Origin: Mycobacterium pseudokansasii
GTDB lineage: Bacteria; Actinomycetota; Actinomycetes; Mycobacteriales; Mycobacteriaceae
Direction: 5' to 3'
DNA: 64,000 bases
Assembly (NCBI RefSeq): GCF_900566075.1
Contig: NZ_UPHU01000001.1
Coordinates: 930,001-994,000 of the forward strand
Shown piece by piece: positions 28,349-38,400 of the stretch (positions within the stretch are counted from its first letter, which is position 1; each line of letters begins with the position of its first letter). The position numbers and the translations under genes are program-made. The notes under the pieces are model-generated. The model saw only the letters and a list, made by a program, of their open reading frames with translations, ran no database searches and was not told where the DNA came from.

Positions 28349-29920
28349 ATGGTGACGGTGAAGGCGCCAACCACTCAGCGCCACCACCGGGGAGTTCCAT
28401 TGAAATCTGCGAAGGACCGAATGGACATCATTTCCGCCTACCAACAGCTCGGGTCGTATAGGGCTGCCGCCGAGCACTGCGGCACCACCCACCGCACCGT
28501 CAAGAAGATCGTGGACAAGTTCGAGGCCGACCAGGCCGGCGTCCCGCCACCACCGCGGGCCGAACGGGCCCACAACTACGACGCGGTCGCCGATCTGGTC
28601 GCCGAACGCGTGGAGAAATCGAAGGGTCGGATCTCGGCCAAGCGGCTGCTCCCGAAGGCCCGTGCGGCGGGCTACACGGGTTCTGATCGTAACTTCCGCC
28701 GCCTCGTCGCGGAGGCGAAAGCGTTGTGGCGCAGCACCAATCACCGAGGCCGTCGTCCAGCCGTGTGGGAACCCGGTGAGTACCTGGTCATCGACTGGGC
28801 TCAAGTCGGACCGGGGTTGTTCCTGTTCTGTGCGGTGCTGGCGTTCTCGAGGTGGCGCTTCGTGCGCTTCGCCACCAACGAGCGTGCCTCGACCACGTTG
28901 GCATTGATCGCCGAAGCCCTGGCCGCCGCGGGTGGGGTCCCGGCGCGGGTGCTGGCCGACCGGATGGCCTGCCTCAAGGGCGGGGTCGTGGCCAACGTCG
29001 TCGTCCCGACTCCGGACTACGTCCGGCTGGCCGGTCACTACGGCTTCGCTCCCGATTTCTGTCATGCGAGTGACCCGCAGTCCAAGGGCATCGTGGAGAA
29101 CCTGTGCGGCTACGCCCAGGACGATCTTGCCGTCCCGCTGTTGACCGAGGCCGCCGTCACCGGAACACCGGTCGATCTGCGTATCGCCAATGCCGCGGCG
29201 GAGGTGTGGTGCGCGGAAGTGAACGCCGCGACCCATTCGGAGATCTGCGCGGTTCCCGATGAACGGTTGATCGTCGAACATGAACTGCTGCAACCACTCC
29301 CATCCCTGCGACTGCAGATCGGGGCACCATCGGTGCTGCGCAAGGTCGACCGCCTGTCCTGCATCCGGTACGGGTCGGCGCGCTACTCGGTGCCGATGCG
29401 GTTGATCGGCACCACGGTGGCCGTGGTCGTCGACCACGGCGCCATCTGTCTGCTGGAGCCCGGCACCGGGGTGATCGTGGCCGAACACGAACTCGTCGCA
29501 CCCGGCGGCACCTCGATCCTCGATGAGCACTACGACGGACCCCGGCTAGCACCCAGTCGCGGCCCGCGCCCGAAGACCATGGTCGAGAAGCAGTTCTGCG
29601 ACCTCGGCGCCGATGCGCAGGCGTTCCTGGTCGGCGCCGCGGCGATCGGCAACACCCGGCTGGCCTCGGAGTTGGAGATCCTGCTCGCCCTCGGCGCGGC
29701 CCACGGCACCGACGCCCTGGTCTCCGCGCTGCACCGGGCGGTGGCGTTCCGCCGGTTCCGAGCCGCCGACGTGCGTTCCATCCTGGCCGCGGGCACCGGG
29801 GCGCCGCAGCCCCGACCCGCTGGCGACGTGCTCATCCTCGACCTGCCCGTGGCCCCGACCCGCTCCCTGGACGCCTACAGGATCACCCCCGCCGTGGCCG
29901 ATGGCGAGGTGATCCCATGA
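28349..29920 (+). CDS. istA: IS21-family transposase IstA
   Basis: 523 residues. An N-terminal helix-turn-helix (DIISAYQQLGSYRAAAEHCG) is followed by the DDE integrase core: Asp in EYLVIDWAQVGPG, a second acidic site near RVLADRMACLKGG, and Glu in SDPQSKGIVENLCGY. It catalyses cut-and-paste or circle-based transposition together with IstB. The ATG at 28349 is used; the conserved part begins around residue 20, so a later start is possible. The stop TGA overlaps the istB ATG. No frameshift or stop is seen. Confidence 0.92.
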   Translation: MVTVKAPTTQRHHRGVPLKSAKDRMDIISAYQQLGSYRAAAEHCGTTHRTVKKIVDKFEADQAGVPPPPRAERAHNYDAVADLVAERVEKSKGRISAKRLLPKARAAGYTGSDRNFRRLVAEAKALWRSTNHRGRRPAVWEPGEYLVIDWAQVGPGLFLFCAVLAFSRWRFVRFATNERASTTLALIAEALAAAGGVPARVLADRMACLKGGVVANVVVPTPDYVRLAGHYGFAPDFCHASDPQSKGIVENLCGYAQDDLAVPLLTEAAVTGTPVDLRIANAAAEVWCAEVNAATHSEICAVPDERLIVEHELLQPLPSLRLQIGAPSVLRKVDRLSCIRYGSARYSVPMRLIGTTVAVVVDHGAICLLEPGTGVIVAEHELVAPGGTSILDEHYDGPRLAPSRGPRPKTMVEKQFCDLGADAQAFLVGAAAIGNTRLASELEILLALGAAHGTDALVSALHRAVAFRRFRAADVRSILAAGTGAPQPRPAGDVLILDLPVAPTRSLDAYRITPAVADGEVIP

Positions 29921-30729
29921 GCAGGACGCCACCCATCACCGACGCTGAACCCGTTGCACCGAAATCGATTCCACCCCTCGCCGCCGATCTGGATGCCGGG
30001 TTGCGACGGTTGAAACTGGCCGCGGTGCGGCGCACCGCACCCGAAGTCCTGATCACCGCCAAGACCCAACGCTGGACTCCCGAGGAGGTTCTGCGCACGC
30101 TGGTCGAGACCGAACTGGCGGCCCGCGACGCCTCGAACGTCGTCAACCGCCTCAAAGCCGCGGCGTTCCCCGTGCCCAAGACGTTGGAGAGCTTCGACGT
30201 GGCCGCCTCCTCCATCCCGCCGAAGACCTTCGACTACCTGTCGAGTCTGGAATGGATTCGCGCGCAACAGAATCTGGCGATCATCGGCCCCGCCGGCACC
30301 GGCAAGTCCCACACCCTGATCGGGTTGGGAACCGCCGCGATCCACGCCGGACACAAGGTCCGCTATTTCACCGCCGCCGACCTCGTCGAAACCCTCTACC
30401 GCGGCCTGGCCGACAACACCGTCGGCAAGATCATCGAATCGCTGCTGCGGGTCGACCTGATCATCCTCGACGAACTCGGGTTCGCCCCCCTCGACGACAC
30501 CGGCACCCAGTTGCTGTTCCGGCTCGTCGCCGGCGCCTACGAACGCCGCTCGCTGGCCATCGGATCGCACTGGCCCTTCGAGCAGTGGGGCCGCTTCCTG
30601 CCCGAACAGACCACCGCGGTCAGCATCCTCGACCGCCTCCTGCACCACGCCACCGTCGTCATCACCGACGGTGACTCCTACCGCATGAAAGACGCCAAAC
30701 ACCGGAAGGAGACGCCCACACCAACCTAG
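29917..30729 (+). CDS. istB: IS21-family ATPase helper IstB
   Basis: 270 residues of the AAA+ DnaC-like family. Walker A is GPAGTGKS (residues 124-131) and Walker B is LIILDELGF (181-189), with a sensor region near SLAIGSHWPFEQWGRF and an arginine-containing end (SYRMKDAKHRKE). IstB selects target DNA and activates IstA. The start overlaps the istA stop by four bases (ATGA). All motifs are intact. Confidence 0.93.
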   Translation: MSRTPPITDAEPVAPKSIPPLAADLDAGLRRLKLAAVRRTAPEVLITAKTQRWTPEEVLRTLVETELAARDASNVVNRLKAAAFPVPKTLESFDVAASSIPPKTFDYLSSLEWIRAQQNLAIIGPAGTGKSHTLIGLGTAAIHAGHKVRYFTAADLVETLYRGLADNTVGKIIESLLRVDLIILDELGFAPLDDTGTQLLFRLVAGAYERRSLAIGSHWPFEQWGRFLPEQTTAVSILDRLLHHATVVITDGDSYRMKDAKHRKETPTPT

Positions 30730-30800
30730 GAACTACCGCACGGGGTGGATACTTCTATCTGGCCACCAGCGGATACTTCAACCTGGCCATTGACACTTAC

Positions 30801-32163
30801 TGGAGGTCAGCAGACCCTCGACCTTGATGTCGGTGACACCGAAATATCCGGTGCCTCTTTGGAAATCGTCTCTTCGCGGATGGCGTTTTTGTGGGACAGC
30901 TTGTGCGCTGCGTATGTCCGGCTTGGCTTCGATCGGGCCGCTGGAGCCGATGAGGTGTTCCGGGATCTGGTGCTGGCCCGGATCATCGAGCCGACCAGTA
31001 AGGCCGACTCGCTGCGGGTACTGGCCGAGACCGGTATCGCCACGGTGTCCTACCGCACCCTGACCCGGCACCTGCCGCGGTTCGCCACAGCGGCTTTCGG
31101 CCGGGCGTTGTCCAAGGCGTGCGCGGTTCAGGCGGCGTTGGGGCCGGCGTCGTTGGTGCTCTACGACGTCTCGACGCTGTACTTCGAGACCGATAAGGCC
31201 GACGGATTCCGCGAGCCCGGATTCTCCAAAGAACGTCGGCTCGAACCGCAGATCACCATCGGCCTGCTCACCGATGCGACTGGATTTCCATTGGCAGTAC
31301 ACGCATTTGAAGGCGACAAGGGTGAAACCAAGACGATGCTGCCCGTCATCAACGCCTTCAAGAAGGCCCACCAACTCACCGATGTCACAGTGGTCGCTGA
31401 TGCCGGCATGATCTCCGAGGACAACCAGAAAGCGATCTACGCCGCCGGGCTGACCTTCATCCTCGGCTCCAGGATCCCGTTCCTGCCCGGCGTCATACGC
31501 GAATGGCGCGACAAGCATCCCGGCGAGGACATCCCTGACGGGCACATCTTCACCCAGGCCTGGCCGGCCAGCAGCAAGGAGAAGGCCCGCGGGATCCCCG
31601 ACCGGGTCATCTTCTACCAGTACCGTGCTGACCGGGCCCGGCGCACCCTGCGTGGTATCGATGAGCAGGTAGCCAAAGCCCAGGCCGCCGTCGACGGGAA
31701 GGCCCCCCTCAAACGCAACCGGTTCATCACCGTGACCGGCGAGAACCGGTCGGTGAACCGGGAGTTAGAAGCCAAAGCCCGCGAGTTGGCCGGGATCAAG
31801 GGCTACACCACCAACCTGACCGGCCAGACCGCAGACTTCGTCATCGATGCGTATCACCAGTTGTGGCGGATCGAGAAGGCGTTCCGGATGTCCAAGCACG
31901 ACCTGGCCGCCCGCCCGATCTACCACCACAAACGCGAGTCCATCGAGGCCCACCTAAACATCGTGTTCGCCGCGCTCGCAGTCAGCCACTGGATCGAACA
32001 CCAAACCGGTTGGAGTATCCGGCAATTCGTGCGCACCACACGCCGATACCGCACCGTGGACATCCGAGCCGGCCAACACACCCTCACCGCCGCCGATCCA
32101 CTGCCCGCCGACCTACGCGACGCCCTCGCCCAAATCAGCGGAGCCGACCTACGCACTAAATGA
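30801..32163 (+). pseudogene. IS1634-type transposase, 3' part
   Basis: This is the main catalytic part of the transposase cut by the IS21-type element, resuming at GGQQTLDLDVGDTEISG. The DDE residues are visible: Asp in LVLYDVSTLYFE, Asp in VTVVADAGMIS, and Glu in WRIEKAFRMSKHDL, followed by RPIYHHKRESIEAHL, the signature of the IS4 superfamily/IS1634 group. The open frame reads upstream to 30745 within the IS21 end, so a truncated product is possible but would lack the N-terminal DNA-binding region. It ends at a TGA overlapping the element's right inverted repeat. Confidence 0.85.
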
Positions 32164-32173
32164 CCGAAGTCAG

Positions 32174-32428
32174 GTCATGGCTTGCGGTGGGCGTTGGAAG
32201 CCGTTGTGTGCCAACACCTCACCGTTTCCCGTATCGCCGAGGGACTCGGGGTTTCGTGGAATACCGCCAACGACGCCGTGTTGGCCGAAGGCAAGCGTGT
32301 GTTGATCGACGACCCGGACAGGTTCGACGGGGTCAAGGTGATCGGGGTCGACGAACACGTGTGGCGCCACACGCGGCGCGGGGACAAGTACGTGACCGTG
32401 ATTATCGACCTGACCGCCATCCGCGAGG
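32174..32428 (+). repeat. 255-bp direct repeat, right copy (target duplication)
   Basis: This is the right-hand copy of the segment at 27710-27964, directly following the right inverted repeat of the IS1634-type element. The sequences diverge at the next base on both sides (27965 C against 32429 G; 27709 C against 32173 G), which fixes the repeat limits. Confidence 0.92.
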
Positions 32429-33160
32429 GCACCGGCCCGGCGCGGCTGCTGGACATGGTCGAGGGCCGCTCGAAACAGGCCTTCAAGGCCTGGCTGGTCG
32501 AACGAGAAGAGTCCTGGCGCAACGAAGTTGAGGTGGTGGCAATGGACGGGTTCACCGGGTTTAAGACCGCCGCCAGCGAGGAACTGCCCGACGCGGTCGC
32601 GGTGATGGATCCCTTCCACGTTGTCCGGCTGGCCGGCGAGGCGCTGGATGGATGCCGCCGCCGCGTCCAACTCGACACCTGTGGCCACCGCGGCCGCAAA
32701 GCCGATCCGCTCTATGCCGCGCGGCGGACCCTGCACACCGGCGCTGAGCTGCTCACCGACAAGCAGAAAGACCGGCTGACGACGTTGTTCGCCGCCGACG
32801 CCCACGTCGAGGTCGAGGCGACCTGGGGCATCTACCAGCGCATGATCACCGCCTACCGCCACCCCGACCGCCGGACCGGCCGCACCCTGATGAGCACGCT
32901 TATCGAGTCGATCAGCCACGGCGTCCCCGCCGTGCTCGCCGAAGTCATCACCCCTGGGACGCACGTTAAAAAACGCGCCGCCGACGTGCTGGCCAACTTC
33001 GATCCGACCCGGCACCGCCAACGGGCCGACCGAAGCGATCAACGGGCGCCTCGAACACCTACGCGGCTCCGCCCTCGGATTCCGCAACCTGACCAACTAC
33101 ATCGCAAGAGCACTCCCGGAGACCGGCGGATTCAGACCCCAACTACACCCCACATTGTGA
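32174..33160 (+). pseudogene. ISL3-family transposase, 3' part, with an extra frameshift
   Basis: The piece starts with the duplicated 255 bp and continues from the break ([20 protein letters not shown]). The second catalytic Asp is in [13 protein letters not shown] and [14 protein letters not shown] follows. At about 33004 one extra C changes the frame: the open frame goes on in Arg-rich nonsense, whereas the next frame reads [15 protein letters not shown] (third catalytic residue) and FRPQLHPTL, ending at the TGA at 33158-33160 beside the inverted repeat. The gene therefore has two independent lesions, the insertion and the +1 shift. Confidence 0.85.
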
Positions 33161-33167
33161 AGAGCCC

Positions 33168-33462
33168 GAAAACGTTCTGGACGGCCCGGAAGTATGTGCA
33201 GCTGCCCGACGGCACGGTGATCTGGACCGCGCCCAACGGACGGACCTACACCACCCGCCCCGGCAGCTAAATCTTCTTTCCCGCCTGGAACACCACCACC
33301 GGCGACTTGCCTCCCACCCCCGCAACTACTATAGGTGACCGCGGCGTGATGATGCCCCACCGGCAACGCACCCGAGCCGCCGGGGTCGCCCTCCGCATCA
33401 AATGCGAACGGGTCCTCAACGATGCCCACGTCGCCGAACGCAACAAGCCACCACCATTTTGA
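33168..33462 (+). pseudogene. C-terminal relic of a DUF222/HNH (13E12-like) protein
   Basis: Directly after the ISL3 right end, the frame reads [20 protein letters not shown], then an in-frame TAA, then [20 protein letters not shown] and [20 protein letters not shown] sequence (here [16 protein letters not shown]) ending in TGA at 33460-33462. This is the typical end of mycobacterial DUF222/HNH endonuclease proteins of the REP13E12 type, themselves repeat-like and mobile. Only the last 95 or so residues remain and the nonsense codon shows it is dead. The left side of the ISL3 element does not continue this gene, so a further deletion or rearrangement must have happened. Confidence 0.75.
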
Positions 33463-33675
33463 CTAAGAACGCTGGTGCACCGAAACGCGCGCCGGACAGC
33501 CGATTACGGCGCCGGGGTTCAATGTGACAACCGGCGGGGCTGCGTTCAGCCGTATTTCCGGGGCAGCTATCACTGTCTGGCGGGCGCGCCCGGAGCTAGG
33601 CTGGCGGGGTACCGAGGGCACGCCGACATTTTATTGCGCGGGTGGGATGGCGTGCACAGCGATCCGTCCTCGAAA

Positions 33676-35403
33676 TCACCCACACTGCAACCGCATTCGC
33701 AGTCCGGATGCCCGCGCCGCGCGTCGCTCAACCGCGGCCCGCACCGACGCCTCGGAACCCACGACGCGCACCTTCTTCTCGGCCCGCGTCACCGCGGTGT
33801 AGAAGAGCTCTCGCGTCAGCAATCGCGAATCCTGGTCCGGTAGAGGGACCGTCACCTCATCGGCCTGGCTGCCCTGGCTCTTGTGAATGGTCATGGCGTG
33901 CATGGTCTCGACGTCGGACAGCCGGCCCGTCGCGAAGTCGAGCGGCCCGGTGGCACCGGCCAGGACGGCGCGCAGACCGTCCGGGCCGACGACGGCCACA
34001 CCGGTGTCGCCGTTGTACACCCGCAGCCCGTAGTCGTTCGCCGTCACCAGCAGCGGCCGCCCGGCATACCACTGCGACCAGGGCGGCTGACCCGTGTCTT
34101 CGCCCAGCCAGGCCTCCACCTGCCGGTTCCAGTGCCCGACACCGAAGGGCCCGCGCCGGTGCGCGCACAGCATCCGGTGCTCCTCCAATGCGGCCAGCGC
34201 CTGGCCCACGGCTCCCAGCAGCGCCGCCTCGCGCAGCCGCAACGCGTGCGGCACCAACACCGCGCGCAACAGTGGCGTCGGGTCCTCGTCGTCGATGAAC
34301 TCGATGTGCTCGTCACCCGATCGCAGCAGCGCAACCACCCGGTCCGCGTCGCCGCCGCGAATCGCATCAGCCAGGTTCCCGATCGATTTGCCGAACCGGT
34401 GCGAGGTGCGCAGCGCGGCCACCCGCACGTCGTCTCGCGCCGCGAGCCCGTCCACCAGATCCGCCAGCACCGCGCCGGCTTCCACCGACGCCAGCTGATC
34501 GGCATCACCCACCAGAATCAGCCGCGCGCCCCGACGAACCGCTTCCAGCAGCCGCGCCATCAGCGTCAGCGACACCATCGACGTCTCGTCGACCACGATC
34601 ACATCGTGCGGCAACCGATTGCCGCGATCGTGCCGAAACCGTGACGACGTGTCGGGCCTGCTACCGAGCAGACGATGTACCGTAACCGCCTGCAGCTGGC
34701 CGAGTCTCATGCGATCGGCCGCATCGAGACGGGTCACCTCGTGTCGTACCGCCTCGGCCAGCCGCGCCGCCGCCTTGCCCGTCGGTGCCGCCAGCGCGAT
34801 GCGGGGCCGCGAGTGGCCGGCCAGTTCGGCCTGTTCGGCCAGCGCCGCCAGCAGGCGCGCGACCGTGGTGGTCTTGCCGGTTCCCGGCCCGCCGGTGAGT
34901 ACGGTCACGCCCTGCGACACAGCGATTTCCGCCGCGCTACGTTGCTCTTCGAAGCCTGACGGGAAGAGTCGCTCGAAGGCGGGCACTTCGGCGGTAGGCT
35001 CGGACGGTCTGGGAACCAGCATGGCCACCAAGTCGTCACAGACCTGCTGTTCCTCGCGCCAGTACCGGTCGAGGTACAGCAGCCGGTCGTCATAGAGATG
35101 CAGCACCGGCGGCTCCGCGAGCAGCGTGCTGGCCCGCACTGCGGCCAGCCACTGCTCGGAGTCCGGCCACGGTACGCCGTCAGCGGCCCCCGCGATCGTC
35201 GACAAGTCCACGCACACCGACCCACCGCGCAGCGCCCGCACCGCCAGCGCCGCGGCCAGCGCCACCCGGTCATCTGGCTCCTTGCCCAGAGCGCAAAGGC
35301 GCTGCGCCACATGGATGTCCGCAAGGTTGAGTATCCCGGCCTCGTTGAAGAGGCGTAGCAGGCCCGCCGCGGTAACGGCGGTCTCGACGTCGGAAACGCT
35401 CAC
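33676..35403 (-). CDS. recD: RecBCD exonuclease V, alpha subunit
   Basis: 575 residues, the length I recall for M. tuberculosis RecD. It has the N-terminal domain, Walker A GGPGTGKTTTVARLL (from residue 171), Walker B VIVVDETSMVS, and the superfamily 1 C-terminal motifs (MTIHKSQGSQADEV, YTAVTRAEKKVRVVG). RecD is the 5'-3' helicase of the complex. The GTG start at 35403 overlaps the recB stop by four bases, so recC-recB-recD form one tightly coupled operon on the minus strand. In mycobacteria RecBCD acts mainly in single-strand annealing, while AdnAB handles recombination; that is literature knowledge, not visible here. Confidence 0.95.
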   Translation of the reverse strand: MSVSDVETAVTAAGLLRLFNEAGILNLADIHVAQRLCALGKEPDDRVALAAALAVRALRGGSVCVDLSTIAGAADGVPWPDSEQWLAAVRASTLLAEPPVLHLYDDRLLYLDRYWREEQQVCDDLVAMLVPRPSEPTAEVPAFERLFPSGFEEQRSAAEIAVSQGVTVLTGGPGTGKTTTVARLLAALAEQAELAGHSRPRIALAAPTGKAAARLAEAVRHEVTRLDAADRMRLGQLQAVTVHRLLGSRPDTSSRFRHDRGNRLPHDVIVVDETSMVSLTLMARLLEAVRRGARLILVGDADQLASVEAGAVLADLVDGLAARDDVRVAALRTSHRFGKSIGNLADAIRGGDADRVVALLRSGDEHIEFIDDEDPTPLLRAVLVPHALRLREAALLGAVGQALAALEEHRMLCAHRRGPFGVGHWNRQVEAWLGEDTGQPPWSQWYAGRPLLVTANDYGLRVYNGDTGVAVVGPDGLRAVLAGATGPLDFATGRLSDVETMHAMTIHKSQGSQADEVTVPLPDQDSRLLTRELFYTAVTRAEKKVRVVGSEASVRAAVERRAARASGLRMRLQCG

Positions 35404-38400
35404 CCGGCACGTCTCCCGTCATCCAGAAGATCCGACAGCGCCACCACCAAGTCGGCCGGCGCACGCCAGCCGAACACACCGGCCGGGTGCCCGTCCCGGA
35501 TCGGCGTTCCGAGGCCACACATTCCCCGCACGAACAGATACAGCACCCCGCCCAGGTGCCGCCGCGGATCGTATCCGGGCTGCCGCCAGCGTAGAAACCT
35601 ATGCAGCACAGCCACATACAGCAGAGCCTGCAACGGGTAGTCGGAATGCAGCATGGCCTCTGTCAAGCGGGCGACACTGTAGTCAGCGGCGGTGGCGCCC
35701 AAGTAATTGGTCTTGTAGTCCACCACCAGGTATCGCTGCTGCGGCAACCGCAACACCACATCTATCGACCCGGACAGATACCCCCGCAACGACTGACCGC
35801 CCAAACCGGGCGACGTCAACCGATCGGCGTAGGACCAGAACGGGTCACTGCGGGGCAGGTGTACCCGCAGCAACTCACCCACATCCGACAGAGACACCCG
35901 AGACACCCGGGGGGCGCGAGACCGTAGATCACCACCCGCCACCGGTATCTCGAAGTCCAGCTCCCGCAACCGATCCCGCACCCCGATCTGGCGCAACGTC
36001 AAGCCGCCGGCCAGCGGACCCAGCGGCGAATCGTGCATCGGCACCAGCGCCGTCGCCAGCTCGGCAGTATCGGCATCGACCGGCCACCACGGCGCATGCC
36101 GTCGCACCTGCGCCTCGAGTTCGCCAGCCAAGTCGACGGCCTGCGGATCGGCCGTTTCCAGCACCGCATGCACCAGCGACCCGAACGCCGCACCGGACGG
36201 CATGGCCGCCAGCGGCGAGGCGAGGTCGGCACCCGAACCCGGCTCGGCCACGACCACCGCATCCACCTCGTCGTCGCGCACGTCGACTTCGGGTTCGCTG
36301 GTCACGCCGGACGGCGCACTCGCATCTGCGGCGCGCACCAGCGCCGAATACGACGTGCGCCGCCAGCTGGTGTCGATCTGGCGGTGGAAATGCCGGACCG
36401 CGAAACCGTCAGCCGGCGAGCTGGTTTCGATGGCGGCGGGGGAGACGATCGTCGATTCCTCGACCGAGGGTCCGCCGGCGTCCTGCCAGCGCGTGAACAC
36501 CGCCCACGCGTCGTCGTCGCAGATCCGGGGTGTGCACCTATCCGGCACCACCGGATCACCGCTGCCACGACCGCGCAGTAGCCGCGACAGGCCGCCGTTG
36601 ACTTCGTCGATGGTCGGCGCCCACCAGGCCACCACCTGAGACTGGGCCCGCGTGAGCGCGACATAGGTGAGCCGGATGTTGTCCCGGGCCGCCTCGGCGC
36701 GGTTCAACTCCTGAACCGATCGGCTGTTTTTGCCGCCGAGATAGAGGCAGCGGGTATCGGTGTCGTCGTGGTACAACAGGATGTCGTCGCGCCGGACATT
36801 CCGGTTGAACATGAACGGCACGTACACGATCGGAAACTGCAGACCCTTGGCCACGAACACCGTCATGATCTGCACCGCCGCGGCGTCGCTGTCCAGACGC
36901 CGGTTCTGCTCGCCGGCACGGGTGGTGTCGTCGCACTGCCTGCGCAGCCAATCACGAAGGGCCGGAAGGCCATAGCGCTGCCGATGAGCCGTCTCGTGCA
37001 ACAGCTGGGCGAGATGCGCCAGGTCGGTCATGTGTCGCTCGCCGCCGCGCTGGCCCAACACCCGGCGCCCCATACCGGCCAACTGCGCGGCCTCGAACAC
37101 CGCCGCCACACCCCGCAGCCGCGCCTGGTCCGTCCACTCACGCAGTGTCGCGGCGACCCGGTCGGTCAGTGCATCACCTTCAGCGGCAAGTGTTTCCGCG
37201 GTCTCGCCGAAAAACATGGTGCAGGCGGCGGCGCGGACCAGCCCACTGCGCTGCGGCGCGTCGAAGGCCTCCAGCAGACACAGCCAGTCTTTGGCCCCCC
37301 GGGACGCGAACACATCGGTGTCGCCGGTGTAGACCGCCGGGATACCCGCTCTCGCCAAGGCGTCCCGGCAGGCCCGGGCGTCTCGGTGATGTTCGACGAT
37401 CACCGCGATGTCCCCGGCGGCGACCGGCCGGCCGGCGAACCTGGCGCCGCTGCACAGCAGGGACGCGATGTCTCCGGCCAGGTCGGCGGGAATATGCTGG
37501 CGTAACAAGCCGATTGGCACATTGGCGGTACCGTCGTAGCCGACGGCCGGCCGCTTGACGACGCGCAGCCGAAATGCCGCGCCGCGCGGCGCCCCCTGCA
37601 GACGATGTCCGCCGTGGTGCGCCTCGATGTCATGCACCACGATCTCCGGATGACCCAGTGCGGCGCCCCGCAGCACCGTCTGCAGGCTCTCGACGAGCAC
37701 CCCGTCACTGCGCCAGTTGACTCCCAACGTGTAGCGGGCATCGGCGGTGCGGGCCGCTTTGAGGTAGGTGTAGATGTCGCCACCACGAAAGCCGTAAATG
37801 GCCTGCTTCGGGTCGCCGATCAGGATCAGCGTCGAGACCCCGCGAAAAGCACGTTCCAGCACCTGCCACTGGATCGGATCGGTGTCCTGGAATTCGTCCA
37901 CCAACACGATTCGCCACCTGCGCCGCATTCGGCCGCGAGCCGGCGAGTCCACTGCCGCAAGGGCTTTCGACAACCGTAGCAGCAGGTCGTCGTAGCCGAG
38001 AATCCGTAGCCGGCGCTTACGCCGGTCGAGCTCGTCGAGCACCTGCTCGGCGAAGTCCAACCGGACACCGGCCGCGCTGTCCGGGTCGGGATCCAGCGGG
38101 CGCCGCTGCGCATACGGATCGGCGACGACGTTGCGGGCCAGGTCGAGCGCCTGCGCGTACGTCAGCACCGGATCGGTGTCGCTGTTGGCGAAGCGCGCGA
38201 GGTAGCAGTCGTCGACGATCTCGGCCACCAGGTCGTCGAGGCTCTCCTGCAAGGCCAAGCCGGAATCGGTGTCACCTGCTACGCCAAGGGATCTCAGCAC
38301 CGAGCCGCAGAACTCGTGCGTGGTGGCGATGGTGGCGGCGTCGAAGTCGGCCAGCGCGCCCCGCAGCCGAGCCAGCCGTACGGCGCGCTCGGCCTCGCTA

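Larger units (their letters stand above)
28236..30795 (+). mobile_element. IS21-family insertion sequence, apparently intact
   Basis: A 2560-bp element beginning TGTCCGTGGCCA and ending TGGCCATTGACA, so it has the TG...CA ends of IS21 elements, and the duplicated target CTTAC on both sides (28231-28235 and 30796-30800). Repeated subterminal blocks containing variants of GTGGCCA and AAGTATCC occur at both ends (about 28240-28310 and 30745-30795), as expected for the transposase-binding arrays of this family. It holds complete istA and istB genes with overlapping stop and start. It is the youngest layer of the nest and the only one whose genes look undamaged. Confidence 0.88.
27965..32173 (+). 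mobile_element. IS1634-type (IS1549-like) insertion sequence, itself split by an IS21-type element
   Basis: The element starts CCTGACTTCGGTCA and ends with the reverse complement, TGACCGAAGTCAGG, at 32160-32174. It carries one DDE transposase of the IS1634 group, divided by an inner IS21-type element (28236-30795). Without that, it would be about 1.65 kb. It is bordered by 255-bp direct repeats. Unusually long and variable target duplications are a known property of IS1634 in Mycoplasma and IS1549 in M. smegmatis, which supports the family call. Confidence 0.88.
27287..33166 (+). mobile_element. ISL3-family insertion sequence, split by a nested element
   Basis: The terminal inverted repeats begin GGCTCTTCGCAGATGAGGGT on the left and, read inwards, GGCTCTTCACAATGTGGGGT on the right, the typical GGCTCTTC start of ISL3 elements. 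Flanks read TGAAAACG and CGAAAACG, matching at seven of eight positions, in line with the 8-bp duplications of this family. Without the inner insertion the element would be about 1.4 kb with a single transposase gene. Its transposase is interrupted at 27964 by an IS1634-type element and also carries a separate frameshift near 33004. The right flank is a relic of a DUF222/HNH gene. Confidence 0.85.

Noticed and set aside
33463..33675. Plus-strand open frames between the DUF222 relic and recD
   Set aside because: They overlap recD antisense and have no start signal or recognisable content.
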